Assembly (NCBI GenBank): GCA_021799435.1
Contig: JAJZAN010000032.1
Coordinates: forward strand, 1 to 32,556
Length of the DNA: 32,556 nt
DNA from: Bacillota bacterium
GTDB lineage: Bacteria; Bacillota; Sulfobacillia; Sulfobacillales; Sulfobacillaceae
Direction of reading: 5' to 3'
The position numbers and the translations under genes are program-made. The notes beneath the pieces are model-generated. The model worked only from the letters and a program-made list of their open reading frames with translations, searched no databases and had not been told where the DNA came from. Each line of letters opens with the position of its first letter. Within the stretch, counting starts at the first letter, position 1. Below are positions 23,273-31,354 of the stretch, in pieces.

Positions 23273-23746
23273 ATGCTCAAAAAAAAGGCCTCAGTGGCCG
23301 CTTTGTCCGCGGCGTTGGGGCTGGTGGGCAGCGTGGGCATTGTCCGCGCGGCCTCGGTAGTGGGTAATCCGAACCCCCACAGCAGGGCGCCGCGGCAAGG
23401 GACCAAGTCCAATCAGTTGAATACCCAATTGAGTGGTAAACCCAACCGCCATCGGGAAAAGAAGGTCACCAGCTCAACCTCCACTCCCATGCCGACAGCG
23501 TGGGTGTCGCAAGGCGCCAAAATCTTTCAGGCTCAGTGCTCCTCCTGTCATGGTGCAGGAGGCGTGGGCACGTACAACGCCCCGCGGCTGGCAGCCCCCT
23601 CAGGCGTGTGGTATACGTTTCACACCCGCGCTGGGCTTGAAGCCTATATTCAGCATCACATGCCCGGGAACCATCCCGGAACTCTGACCATGATTCAGCG
23701 GCGTGATGTCAGCGCTTACATCTGGAGCATTTCTCAGACGAAATAG
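23273..23746 (+). CDS. Mono-haem cytochrome c, exported
   Basis: 157 residues. An N-terminal signal or membrane anchor (KKKASVAALSAALGLVGSVGIVRAA, 3-27) is followed by a Ser/Pro/Arg-rich flexible linker (about 30-75). A small class I cytochrome c domain then shows CSSCH for haem attachment and a probable Met ligand in HHMPGNHPG. The start ATG 23273 has AAGGAG 9 bases upstream. The TTG at 23264 would abut the site. The gene is convergent with the cytochrome oxidase operon and shares its terminator. It is a good candidate electron donor to the CuA-containing oxidase encoded opposite. Confidence 0.9.
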   Translation: MLKKKASVAALSAALGLVGSVGIVRAASVVGNPNPHSRAPRQGTKSNQLNTQLSGKPNRHREKKVTSSTSTPMPTAWVSQGAKIFQAQCSSCHGAGGVGTYNAPRLAAPSGVWYTFHTRAGLEAYIQHHMPGNHPGTLTMIQRRDVSAYIWSISQTK

Positions 23747-23751
23747 AAAAC

Positions 23752-23786
23752 AAAAAAGCGAGCTCGATTCTTGTGCTCGCTTTTTT
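23752..23786. terminator. Bidirectional terminator between cytochrome c and ctaB
   Basis: A 12-bp perfect stem (AAAAAAGCGAGC at 23752-23763 with GCTCGCTTTTTT at 23775-23786) and an 11-base loop give a GC core with A and T tracts on both sides, so it works for the plus-strand cytochrome c gene and the minus-strand oxidase operon. Confidence 0.95.
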
Positions 23787-23803
23787 GTGCGCCGGCTTCG
23801 AGG

Positions 23804-24700
23804 TTAATGCCACAGCGTACCGAGAACCATGGATCCGAACAGTCCGGCCATATAGAAGAGGGAACTGGCGAAAACGCGCTCCGGTGTCATGGGAGGCCAT
23901 TGGCGCCAAAGCGTCCACACGGCGGCACCGAATAAGAGGTCCAGGATCACGGCGGATGCTAGATACAGCGTGCCCAAGGCTGGGTCGACGGCATAGAGGG
24001 CTAAACTGGCGGGAATGAGCAGCAATGCATAGACCGCCATCTGCCGCGTGGTAACAGACCTGCCTTTCACCACCGGCAACATGGGAATATTGGCGCGGCG
24101 ATAGTCCTCCTGCTTATATAAGGCCAAAGCCCAAAAGTGGGGCGGTGTCCAGAGAAAGATAATCACAAACATGAGCCAAGGGGCCCAACCGAGATGAGGA
24201 TTGACGGCGGCCCATCCGACTAACGGCGGAAAAGCCCCAGCAGCGCCGCCGATAACAATATTTTGGGTGGTTCGACGTTTCAGCCAGACTGTGTAGACCA
24301 GCACATAAAACAGAAATCCGGCAAGACTTGCTGCGGCCGTCCAACTGTTGACGGACCACGTGAGCCACATAAAGGAGGCCGTTTCCAAAAAGATGCCAAA
24401 ACTGAGAGCCTCTTCGGGCGCAAGCCGTCCACTGGCAACGGGGCGGCGTCGCGTGCGCTCCATGAGCTGATCGATGTCCCGGTCAAACCACATGTTTATG
24501 GCATGCGCAGCGCCAATAGAGAGGGTCAAACCGCCTAGCGTGTCGACGGTCAGCATCCAACCCGGCCATCCTCCCTCAGCGGCGACCATGGCGCAATAGG
24601 CCGTGACGACCAACAACAGAATGATGCGTGGCTTGGTCAGTGTCACATAATCGGTGAGGCGCCACGGTGCAAGAGTTTGTACCGCAAGTCCGCGTTCCAT
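23804..24700 (-). CDS. ctaB: Protoheme IX farnesyltransferase (haem O synthase)
   Basis: UbiA-family prenyltransferase that converts haem b to haem O, the precursor of haem A for the oxidase encoded in the same operon. 298 residues with about nine membrane helices. The first Asp-rich motif is NMWFDRDIDQLMERTRRRP (about 69-87). Other blocks are TKPRIILLLVV, TPPHFWALALYKQEDYRRANIPMLPVV and GAAGAFPPLVGW. ATG 24700 follows GGAGG and lies one base past the stop of the upstream gene. It is the last gene of the operon, 18 bases before the terminator. ctaA for haem A is not in the window. Confidence 0.96.
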   Translation of the reverse strand: MERGLAVQTLAPWRLTDYVTLTKPRIILLLVVTAYCAMVAAEGGWPGWMLTVDTLGGLTLSIGAAHAINMWFDRDIDQLMERTRRRPVASGRLAPEEALSFGIFLETASFMWLTWSVNSWTAAASLAGFLFYVLVYTVWLKRRTTQNIVIGGAAGAFPPLVGWAAVNPHLGWAPWLMFVIIFLWTPPHFWALALYKQEDYRRANIPMLPVVKGRSVTTRQMAVYALLLIPASLALYAVDPALGTLYLASAVILDLLFGAAVWTLWRQWPPMTPERVFASSLFYMAGLFGSMVLGTLWH

Positions 24701-24701
24701 G

Positions 24702-25586
24702 TCAGCCTCCTAACCGTTGCTCGTGGGACGACACCTGGTGGGCGAGATGCAGAGCCACGACCAAAACGAAGAGAAATGGAGCCCACAAGCTCGACGGACC
24801 GACGCCCAGCGGGGACGGTCCCATCTGCATCAAGGCCTGAAGGGCCAAGGATCCGGAAAGAATCCTGATGGTGAGTGGGGTCCATTCTCGCCACGCCGCC
24901 AGGGCCAGTCCCCCGAACCCGACCGCCAGCATCAGGGCTTCAGCGGCGGTACCGCTGTGGACGGCCAGAGCGTCGCCGGCCAGCCACAAGGCCAAGCCTG
25001 CCAAGAGCAGTCGACCCTGCCGGGGATACAAGAGCCAGAGCCCGGCAACCGCTGCCATCAGGCTGGCACCTGGCCCCACCACGGTGTGGGTCTCGAGACT
25101 GACTACCCCTCCGGCAAGCGCCCACCGCGCCAGACCCCACAAAACGGCAACCCACAGCACTAGGCGCCGAGGACTGCGAAATCCCAGAATCAGCCCCATG
25201 ATCAAAGCGGCATCGACCCCCAACATTCCGAAATCCCAGAGGGTGGGATTTAGAGCCCAAAGATGAGTGGTCGGCAGGAGCCACGGCAGAGGAGACATTC
25301 GGGCCCGGGCTAGTTCCATGTGCCACGTCTGCGGCATCACGGCGCTCGCCCGGGCATGGACGATGCCGTCGACCGTCCACCAGGCCAGTACCACCGTCAT
25401 CAGCCATCGCGTGCGAGGGGAGGGCGCCGGGGAGATCGCTTTTGGCAACGGCTCCCCGTCGGCGCTGAGACCCCGGTAGAAGTGATGCATGAGCGCCAGA
25501 ACGACGCCTAGTCCAACGAAAATCCACACTAACGACAACAAGTCTACGTAGAACGTGCGCTCGAAGAGCGCGGTGCTGTGACCCAT
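24702..25586 (-). CDS. Multi-pass membrane protein in the cox operon, function unknown
   Basis: 294 residues with seven to eight hydrophobic helices. The first (LLSLVWIFVGLGVVLALM) is followed by a 35-residue polar loop, then a Trp-rich segment (VVLAWWTVDGIVHARAS) and closely packed helices to the end. His/Trp-rich loops (THLWALNPTLW, SLETHTVVGPG) might sit near cofactors. I do not recognise the family. Its position between cox structural genes and ctaB suggests a role in oxidase assembly, like CtaG/CtaM-type proteins (inference). ATG 25586 follows GAGGAG. Confidence 0.7.
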   Translation of the reverse strand: MGHSTALFERTFYVDLLSLVWIFVGLGVVLALMHHFYRGLSADGEPLPKAISPAPSPRTRWLMTVVLAWWTVDGIVHARASAVMPQTWHMELARARMSPLPWLLPTTHLWALNPTLWDFGMLGVDAALIMGLILGFRSPRRLVLWVAVLWGLARWALAGGVVSLETHTVVGPGASLMAAVAGLWLLYPRQGRLLLAGLALWLAGDALAVHSGTAAEALMLAVGFGGLALAAWREWTPLTIRILSGSLALQALMQMGPSPLGVGPSSLWAPFLFVLVVALHLAHQVSSHEQRLGG

Positions 25587-25602
25587 CTTCTCTCCTCAGA
25601 TG

Positions 25603-25848
25603 TTAGGACGGCTTTTTGGTCTTCTTCCCATCAGCCGTCGCCTTTTTGGAAAACTTGGCATCCACCCAGTCGGCGCTCTTCCGGAACCAAATTAAGAGAT
25701 ACGCCATGGTGGCGATTTGAAAGGCCCACCAGAACACATCCCACCAGTGCTCCATGCCGGGGCTGAATGTAATGCGAACCGGCAGTCCGGGAAAGAATCC
25801 CACCGCAGTCATCATTCCCGCGGCGTGAAACGGCAGTACGGACAACAT
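25603..25848 (-). CDS. 81-residue membrane protein in the cox operon (possible small oxidase subunit)
   Basis: A short protein with an amphipathic N-terminal segment (LPFHAAGMMTAVGFFPGLPV), one clear membrane helix (WWDVFWWAFQIATMAYLLIWF, 35-55) and a strongly basic cytoplasmic tail (KKATADGKKTKKPS). The start ATG is supported by GGGAGG 6 bases upstream. It lies 51 bases after coxC and 16 before the next gene. Its size and place suit a subunit IV-like accessory, but there is no recognisable CoxD/CtaF sequence signature. Confidence 0.7.
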   Translation of the reverse strand: MLSVLPFHAAGMMTAVGFFPGLPVRITFSPGMEHWWDVFWWAFQIATMAYLLIWFRKSADWVDAKFSKKATADGKKTKKPS

Positions 25849-25899
25849 GGCTGTTCCTCCCTTCAGGGTAAGACGGCAGCGCCCCCTGTGAGACGCTTT

Positions 25900-26451
25900 T
25901 TATATCCAGTACAGGTACATGTAGGCGATCACCGCCACCACTCCCTGGAACACCCAGTACCAAGTCACGGCCTGAACGTCCCAGTAGTTGTGGCGGCTGA
26001 AATGGGCGCGGCCAGACCGAATAGCGATGGCGGTCATGACAAACAGGCCCGCCAAGGTATAGAAGGCTGACACCCCAATGGTGGTGTAAAAGATCTCGCC
26101 AAACCGCGTACCCGCGGGGACAAATCGTTGGCTCCATTCGTAAATCACGAGAGCCATGTACAAGAGGCCGAATCCGACGGCCGTCTTGGTGCGATGTTGC
26201 ATCTTGTACAGGTCGTCGTTGCGGATCGCCTGCAGACCGTCATAGGCGCACCACAGGCTCAGCAGCATGATCACCGCTTCTGCGGCACCCATCCATTGGT
26301 TGACGGTGGGTGCCACATACCAGGAAGCGAGTTCATAGCGCATGGTGAACATGACGATGAAGGGAATGAGCTGAACACCGAGGAACAGTCGGAACCCCCA
26401 TTGCAGGGCCGCCATGTGGCGTTCTTTGTCTAAGACGGCTTCTTGTTGCAC
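25900..26451 (-). CDS. coxC: Cytochrome c oxidase subunit III
   Basis: 183-residue membrane protein with five helices (QWGFRLFLGVQLIPFIVMF, AAEAVIMLLSLWCAYDGL, GFGLLYMALVIYEW, FYTTIGVSAFYTLAGLFVMTAIA, WYWVFQGVVAVIAYMYLY). This is the short five-helix form of subunit III rather than the seven-helix mitochondrial form. The conserved HxxxLAGLFxM-like segment is present as FYTLAGLFVM. GTG 26451 is chosen because GGGAG lies 8 bases upstream. The frame stays open to 26691, but that part overlaps the coxA end and is not membrane-like. Confidence 0.88.
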   Translation of the reverse strand: MQQEAVLDKERHMAALQWGFRLFLGVQLIPFIVMFTMRYELASWYVAPTVNQWMGAAEAVIMLLSLWCAYDGLQAIRNDDLYKMQHRTKTAVGFGLLYMALVIYEWSQRFVPAGTRFGEIFYTTIGVSAFYTLAGLFVMTAIAIRSGRAHFSRHNYWDVQAVTWYWVFQGVVAVIAYMYLYWI

Positions 26452-26473
26452 GAAAGACACTCCCTTTACCGTT

Positions 26474-28336
26474 TTAGGTGGTTTCCGGCGCTGCTGGTGG
26501 GTGGGCCAAAACTGGTTCGGCATGTTCCCCGTATACGTAAAAGCTTCCCACCACTTCCGGTTCGGATTCGAAGTTGTGGTCAGGCGGTGGAGAGGAGGTT
26601 TGCCACTCCAAGGTGCGCCCGCCCCATGGATTGTCCGGAGCCTTGGGTCCCTTCCGCCAGGCCCAAACAATGTGGACGGCGTGTAGGACAAATCCGGTTC
26701 CCAGCGCCCACGCCCCGATGGAGACCGCTAAGTTGAGGGGGTGCAAATAGGGTGGATAGGTGGGGACCCATCGGTTCATGCCTTCCAGCCCTACTAAGAA
26801 CATGGTGCTGAAGGTGGCGTTGAATGCGACAAAAATCCAGATCGACAAGAGCTTGCCCCAGAACTCGCTAAACATACGTCCCGTGATTTTGGGCAACCAG
26901 TAGTACATGGCCGCGATCCAGGTGAATACCATGCCGCCGATGATGGTGTAGTGGAAGTGGGCCACCACAAACATGGTGTCGTGGACCTGCAGGTTCACGG
27001 GCGGGTCGGCCAAGTATACGCCGCTGATTCCTCCATGGAGGAAGTTGAACATGCTCATCAGGATCAAGAGCCCCGGCGTGGTCAGCCGATAGCGCGATTT
27101 CCACAGCGTGCCGATTGCGGCCATGAATGCGAAGCCCGTGGGGATGGAAATCATCTCGGTGAAAAACGAGAAGGGAAACATCTCCGAATTCCGCATGTTG
27201 GTGAACATGTGGTGAGCCCACACCAAGCCAGACAGCATCATGACGAAAATCAGCCCAATGACCGCCCAGGATCGGGCAAACAGGGTCTTTTGCGCCATCA
27301 CCGGAATAATCTCATTCCACAGGGCAAACGCGGGAACGACCACGATATAGACTTCGGGGTGGCCGAACAGCCAGAACAGCTCCAAGTCGGACAACGGCTG
27401 GCCCATGGCATTGTACAGATTTAGCGGCACAAGTCTATCCAAGAGCCGCAGGACGAACGCCATCTGGATTTCCGGAAGCCAGATGAGGTTCAGAATGGAG
27501 ACCGTCAGGACACCCCATACATACATGGGAAGACGCGCCCACGTCACCCCCGGGGCTCGATTGAAGACGATGGTGGCGACCAGATTGAGCGAGACAATCA
27601 ACGACGACATCGTGAGAGCCGCCACGCCGAGATAGTAGAAGATGATGCCGCTGGCGTCCTGGCTGCCCAGCGGCTCATAGCCGCGCCAGCCGGTAGTCCA
27701 GTAACCCAACAGCGGACTGAGGGCTACCGTGAGAACGCCGGCCGGAATCAGCCACTGGCCCAACCCGGAGAGCCGCGGGAAGACCGTGGTCTTGGCGCCA
27801 ATCATGAGGGGTACCATGTAGTTGCCCAGACCGCCCACCAATGCCACGGTGGCTACCGCGAACATCATGATGGTGCCGTGGATGCCGACAGCCGACAAAT
27901 AGCGGTCCGAATAGGCGAAGAAGTAGAGGGTAGACGACGCCAACTCAATCCGCATAGCCATGGCCACAGCACCAGCCAAAATGAAGGCACAGCCGGAGGA
28001 GGTCAGATATTGCATTCCCACCACTTTGTGTTCGGTCGCAAAGGCAAAATACTTGCGCCAGTCGGTGGCAGGTTGGATACGCGGAGTGACCCCAAAGAGC
28101 GGCAAAATCATGCCCTCATAGGCCCCCACACCTAAGAGCCAACCAATCACCCCGCCAATCCAGCCCATGGTGACGGAGACTTCCGTGAAGAATGGATGCC
28201 CCACATCGGGACGAATGGATGCGGTCAAGCTGTTCAATAGCAGGAACCCGATCCCAGCCCACAGAAATCCGCGCAACATGGGGGGCATGATGCGGACTTT
28301 TTTGACTGCGGTGGGCGTGACCACATTTTGAGCCAT
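26474..28336 (-). CDS. coxA: Cytochrome c oxidase subunit I (haem-copper oxidase)
   Basis: Catalytic subunit that reduces oxygen at the haem a3-CuB centre. 620 residues with about 14 helices, two of them in an N-terminal extension. Ligands seen are His153 (HGTIMMF, low-spin haem), CuB His326 (FGHPEVY, with Glu328 and cross-link Tyr330) and CuB His375/376 (WAHHMFT). His460 and His462 (VVAHFHYT) bind the haems. The K-channel block reads IPTGFAFM, where most A-family enzymes have PTGIK, so the channel Lys is Ala403. The D-channel block GAPDM.FPR reads GAKTTVFPR, so the entry Asp is Thr183 and the following Asn-Asn is Ser-Gly. ATG 28336 follows a GGAGG site. It is the core of the seven-gene operon. 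Confidence 0.96.
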   Translation of the reverse strand: MAQNVVTPTAVKKVRIMPPMLRGFLWAGIGFLLLNSLTASIRPDVGHPFFTEVSVTMGWIGGVIGWLLGVGAYEGMILPLFGVTPRIQPATDWRKYFAFATEHKVVGMQYLTSSGCAFILAGAVAMAMRIELASSTLYFFAYSDRYLSAVGIHGTIMMFAVATVALVGGLGNYMVPLMIGAKTTVFPRLSGLGQWLIPAGVLTVALSPLLGYWTTGWRGYEPLGSQDASGIIFYYLGVAALTMSSLIVSLNLVATIVFNRAPGVTWARLPMYVWGVLTVSILNLIWLPEIQMAFVLRLLDRLVPLNLYNAMGQPLSDLELFWLFGHPEVYIVVVPAFALWNEIIPVMAQKTLFARSWAVIGLIFVMMLSGLVWAHHMFTNMRNSEMFPFSFFTEMISIPTGFAFMAAIGTLWKSRYRLTTPGLLILMSMFNFLHGGISGVYLADPPVNLQVHDTMFVVAHFHYTIIGGMVFTWIAAMYYWLPKITGRMFSEFWGKLLSIWIFVAFNATFSTMFLVGLEGMNRWVPTYPPYLHPLNLAVSIGAWALGTGFVLHAVHIVWAWRKGPKAPDNPWGGRTLEWQTSSPPPDHNFESEPEVVGSFYVYGEHAEPVLAHPPAAPETT

Positions 28337-28365
28337 GAGTCAATTCCTCCAATCTCAGTTCGCGC

Positions 28366-29175
28366 TTAGGAGCCGGCAGCTTGCAGTTTTTGCTGCTTCG
28401 CGATCCAGCTCTTGAATTGCGACGCGGTCACGATACGCAATGGAGATTCCATCCACGGGTGTCCAGGTCCGCACACCTCGGCGCATTGGACACGTACTTC
28501 CGGGTTAGTTTGGTAAGACGCGGTGCGGGTGGCGACGATGTACTCGTACCGGGTTTCGCCGGGAATAACGTCCTCTTTGATCCCGAAGGCGGGAACCCAG
28601 AAGGAGTGAATCACGCCGGCCTCCACGTCGTAGGTGTGAAACGGGTCATACGATCGCAGCCGGAACTCCACTTTTTTATGCACGGGAATAACCAGTTCGT
28701 CTTCGCCATTCGCGTTCACAGTTTGGGTCAAGTGATACTGCGGGTAGCTGAAAATCCACTCCCACTGCCGTGCCGTCACGTCGACGATGAGGTCGTTTTT
28801 ATTGACACTAGGCAGTTGGGCCGCAAACATCTGTTCGAGGTCGGCGGCCGTGGGGTGCAGCCAGAACAACAAGTTGAGTGCGATGCTGCCGGTAATCCAA
28901 ATACCGGTAAAGAGCCCGTTTTTGTTGAACTGGACCCGGCTTGGACGACTCTCCGGACTGTCGGCGTGGTACCGAATGGCGGTCCAGACTAGGTACCAAA
29001 TCACAAACAGAAAGACGGGGGTCAACATCGTTGTCAAAAAATTGAAGGCATGCAGAGCGATAGCTCCCTGGTTGCTCAACAGGAAGTACATGGTGTTGGA
29101 ACCGATTCGGTGCAGTCCCCATTCGGCCAGGGCCGAGATGATGACCCATACGATGCCGAAAATCGCAAAATCCAT
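28366..29175 (-). CDS. coxB: Cytochrome c oxidase subunit II with CuA site
   Basis: Receives electrons from cytochrome c or a cupredoxin at the binuclear CuA centre. 269 residues with N-terminal membrane helices (4-20, 45-67, 90-107) and then an outside cupredoxin domain. The CuA ligands are all present: His190 (VIHSFWVPAFG), Cys231, Glu233, Cys235, His239 and Met242 (CAEVCGPGHPWM). The aromatic entry patch is RQWEWIFSYP (136-145). The complete CuA site rules out a quinol oxidase. No fused cytochrome c domain is present. ATG 29175 has AAAGGA upstream, and coxA follows after 29 bases. Confidence 0.95.
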   Translation of the reverse strand: MDFAIFGIVWVIISALAEWGLHRIGSNTMYFLLSNQGAIALHAFNFLTTMLTPVFLFVIWYLVWTAIRYHADSPESRPSRVQFNKNGLFTGIWITGSIALNLLFWLHPTAADLEQMFAAQLPSVNKNDLIVDVTARQWEWIFSYPQYHLTQTVNANGEDELVIPVHKKVEFRLRSYDPFHTYDVEAGVIHSFWVPAFGIKEDVIPGETRYEYIVATRTASYQTNPEVRVQCAEVCGPGHPWMESPLRIVTASQFKSWIAKQQKLQAAGS

Positions 29176-29205
29176 GGTCGATGTCCTTTCTGGGGCCGAA
29201 TACGC

Positions 29206-29838
29206 CTAATCGCGCACGATGTTAATCGTTCCCCGCATTCCGGTGCGCCAATGGATAAACTGCTGCACGAAGCACCCAAAATGCCAAATGCCTGGTTTGT
29301 CCGGGACGGTAAATGACAAGGTGATGCTGCCGCCGGGCTGCAGGGTGGGGCTGAAGTCGCCGCCGCTGCCGATTTGATATGGTCCTTTGGGTCCCACGTA
29401 GGTCACTTTGGCTTTGTGAGGGACAAAGTTGTCGACGGCAATCGGATTGCTTAAAGTGACGGGCACACCGTCCCAGAAGTCGTGCACCCACCCGTCCCGG
29501 TTCAACACCCCGAAGCCTTGGAACGATTCCATGTTCGGATGCGGCCGTCCGATGGTCCATTCGTGCCAGTGGGTGCGGCTTTGATTGTGAAACACAACTT
29601 CCATTCGGTCTCCGACTCGCCAGGTCATATAGTTGGGCCAGTAATAAAAGTCGAGCGCGTACAGATGGATGAGCCCGGCCGAGACCGGGGACCCGAAAAT
29701 GTCTCGCGCTGCGGTGACAATGGGTGTCTTGCCAAAGAGCGAGACGGCGCCGGCTATCCCAAGTCCGGTGAGACCGGTAATAAACTGCCGTCGGCTCCAA
29801 GTCGCCTCAACCGGCTCCTGGGTATTCTCTTGATTCAC
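29206..29838 (-). CDS. Tat-exported cupredoxin (blue copper protein) of the oxidase operon
   Basis: 210 residues. A twin-arginine signal (SRRQFITGLTGLG, 15-27) precedes a single cupredoxin domain. Probable type 1 copper ligands are His90 or His92 (RTHWHEW), Cys189, His196 and Met201 (GCFVQQFIHWRTGM). The Cys-x6-His-x4-Met spacing is longer than the x2-x4 spacing common in plastocyanin/azurin-type proteins. It is the first gene of the operon, with GTG 29838 and AAGGAG 9 bases upstream, 30 bases before coxB. It may be the soluble electron donor, analogous in role to rusticyanin or sulfocyanin, or an additional oxidase subunit. Exact family not assigned. Confidence 0.82.
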   Translation of the reverse strand: MNQENTQEPVEATWSRRQFITGLTGLGIAGAVSLFGKTPIVTAARDIFGSPVSAGLIHLYALDFYYWPNYMTWRVGDRMEVVFHNQSRTHWHEWTIGRPHPNMESFQGFGVLNRDGWVHDFWDGVPVTLSNPIAVDNFVPHKAKVTYVGPKGPYQIGSGGDFSPTLQPGGSITLSFTVPDKPGIWHFGCFVQQFIHWRTGMRGTINIVRD

Positions 29839-30035
29839 GGTGCCTCACTCCTTAATGTCCGCTGTGATTCCCATACACGATTGGCGACAGTAATCAAAAT
29901 TCCCAGGAGTCGGGATTTTTATGGCCCAGGGGATCTGTCACTTCCAGGGTTGGTTGGTACTTTCTGGGCGATCTGGGATCCTATGTACCCCTGGGGGCGC
30001 CTTTGCGTAGCGTAAGACCAAGGAGGGACCCCTCA

Positions 30036-30833
30036 ATGCAAATTCCTAAGCCCGCCTGGCCAATGGCCATTGATGTCTCGGAGGCCAACAATGCAGGGAA
30101 GCCCATTAACTGGGCTGAGGTGGTGCCAAAACTTAGGTCCCGCGGCATCGATCGGGTGATTGTACGAGCCAGCTACGGCGGGGGCTATGAGGATGCCCTA
30201 TTTGGCCATAATTGGACCGCTTTGGGAATGTTGGATTTCCCCCGGGCGGCGTATCATGCCGCGGTCCCGTCGGAGGTGCCCCATTTAATCGAAAGTTCCC
30301 ATCAGCAAGCGGCGTTCTTTTGGGACATCGTCCAAGCCCGCGGAGGGATGACGAACGACGATTTCGCGGTGCTGGATTTGGAGATTACCGGGGCCATGAC
30401 TCCAACTTCACTGACCAAGTGGGGACACCAATGGTTCTTAGGCCTCGAACAGGCCATGGCTCCTCGTACCTATCGCACCGTGTTTTATAGTTACTTAGCC
30501 TTTATCGAGATCTATATGACCGACTACTCTCTCCTGCGGATAAGGCCCCTGTGGCTGGCAGACTACCCGGGCGGAACGGCTCTTCCGACCAAAGCTCCTC
30601 CCAACGTGGGTGACTGGACGCAGTATTACGGCTGGCAATACACCGATGCCGGGGAGGTGGCCGGAATCTCCGGGCCTGTGGACCTATCGGTGTTCGATCC
30701 CGCCGTGGCCGAGTCACCGCTCAAAACCGCAGAAGCCGAATTGGCCCGGGCCAACAAGGAAATCGCGGCACTGTTAAAAGAGAGGAAGTCGCTGAAAGCC
30801 CAAGTCGCTCGATTACAGAAGAGCGGCGGCTAG
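30036..30833 (+). CDS. GH25-type lysozyme (N-acetylmuramidase) with C-terminal coiled coil
   Basis: 265 residues. It opens with the GH25 pattern AIDVSEANN ... INWAEVV ... VIVRASYG. The acidic catalytic pair lies in AVLDLEITG, and FYSYLAFI, LWLADYPG and WQYTDAGEVAGISGPVDLSVFD complete the barrel. The last ~35 residues form a heptad-like charged coiled coil (AEAELARANKEIAALLKERKS). There is no signal peptide, as in phage endolysins that leave the cell through a holin. ATG 30036 follows AAGGAGGGA. It is followed 18 bases later by a holin-like gene. Host autolysins of this family normally carry a signal peptide or wall-binding repeats. Confidence 0.85.
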   Translation: MQIPKPAWPMAIDVSEANNAGKPINWAEVVPKLRSRGIDRVIVRASYGGGYEDALFGHNWTALGMLDFPRAAYHAAVPSEVPHLIESSHQQAAFFWDIVQARGGMTNDDFAVLDLEITGAMTPTSLTKWGHQWFLGLEQAMAPRTYRTVFYSYLAFIEIYMTDYSLLRIRPLWLADYPGGTALPTKAPPNVGDWTQYYGWQYTDAGEVAGISGPVDLSVFDPAVAESPLKTAEAELARANKEIAALLKERKSLKAQVARLQKSGG

Positions 30834-30851
30834 AAGAAAGGAGTGCACCAC

Positions 30852-31289
30852 ATGTTTTATACCATTGCCAGGGATGCCCTGTTGACGGTGTCGCCTCTAG
30901 CCACCGCTGCCCTGACCGCCCTGCTGGGGAAGGCAGCTCAGTATGCTTTGCACGCGGTCTCGGGCATAAAAAACCAGAATCTTCGAAGCGGCTTGGATTG
31001 GGCCACGAGTCAGTTGCAGTCGCTGGCGCAGGACGCGGTGATCGCCGCCAATCAAACGTTGGTGTCCAACCTCAAGGCGTCGGGAAAGTGGGGCCCGACC
31101 GCAGCCAGCGAAACATTTCGGGCCGTGTGGGCGCAAGTGGAGGCCAATCTCAGTGCAGAGGCCAAAGCCATCCTGAATCAAAACATCAGAGACCTCAGCA
31201 GCTATATAACTGCCGTCATTGAGAAGGAAGTGGCGTTGGCTCCGAATAAGACCTCGTCATCGGCGCCCACCGCGACAGCAGCCCACTAG
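30852..31289 (+). CDS. Holin-like protein (LL-H type family, putative)
   Basis: 145 residues. One N-terminal hydrophobic helix (LLTVSPLATAALTALLGKAA) is followed by an amphipathic helical body (WATSQLQSLAQDAVIAANQTLV, KAILNQNIRDLSSYITAVIEKEV) and a Ser/Thr/Ala tail. This single-helix-plus-coil arrangement is that of phage holins of the LL-H family, which allow the endolysin to cross the membrane. ATG 30852 has AAAGGAG 8 bases upstream. The GTG at 30843 lies inside that site. The family call rests on architecture and on the lysozyme neighbour, and I cannot point to an invariant motif. Confidence 0.65.
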   Translation: MFYTIARDALLTVSPLATAALTALLGKAAQYALHAVSGIKNQNLRSGLDWATSQLQSLAQDAVIAANQTLVSNLKASGKWGPTAASETFRAVWAQVEANLSAEAKAILNQNIRDLSSYITAVIEKEVALAPNKTSSSAPTATAAH

Positions 31290-31354
31290 CTTAGATTAGG
31301 AGTCCTTCTGCACGAGGCGCGGGAGTACCCGTGTCCCCCGGCTTTCCGGGCCAA

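Noticed and set aside
28366..29175. Quinol oxidase subunit II
   Set aside because: All CuA ligands (His190, Cys231, Glu233, Cys235, His239, Met242) are present, which quinol oxidases lack.
29896..29920. Hairpin AAAAT(T)CCC / GGGATTTTT in the cupredoxin-lysozyme intergenic region as a terminator
   Set aside because: It lies between two divergent genes where nothing needs terminating, has only a 3-bp GC core with a bulge, and is better regarded as chance or an operator.
31290..31354. CCCGG-CTTT-CCGGG hairpin between the holin-like gene and sodA as a terminator
   Set aside because: There is no T tract on either strand and the stem is only 5 bp.
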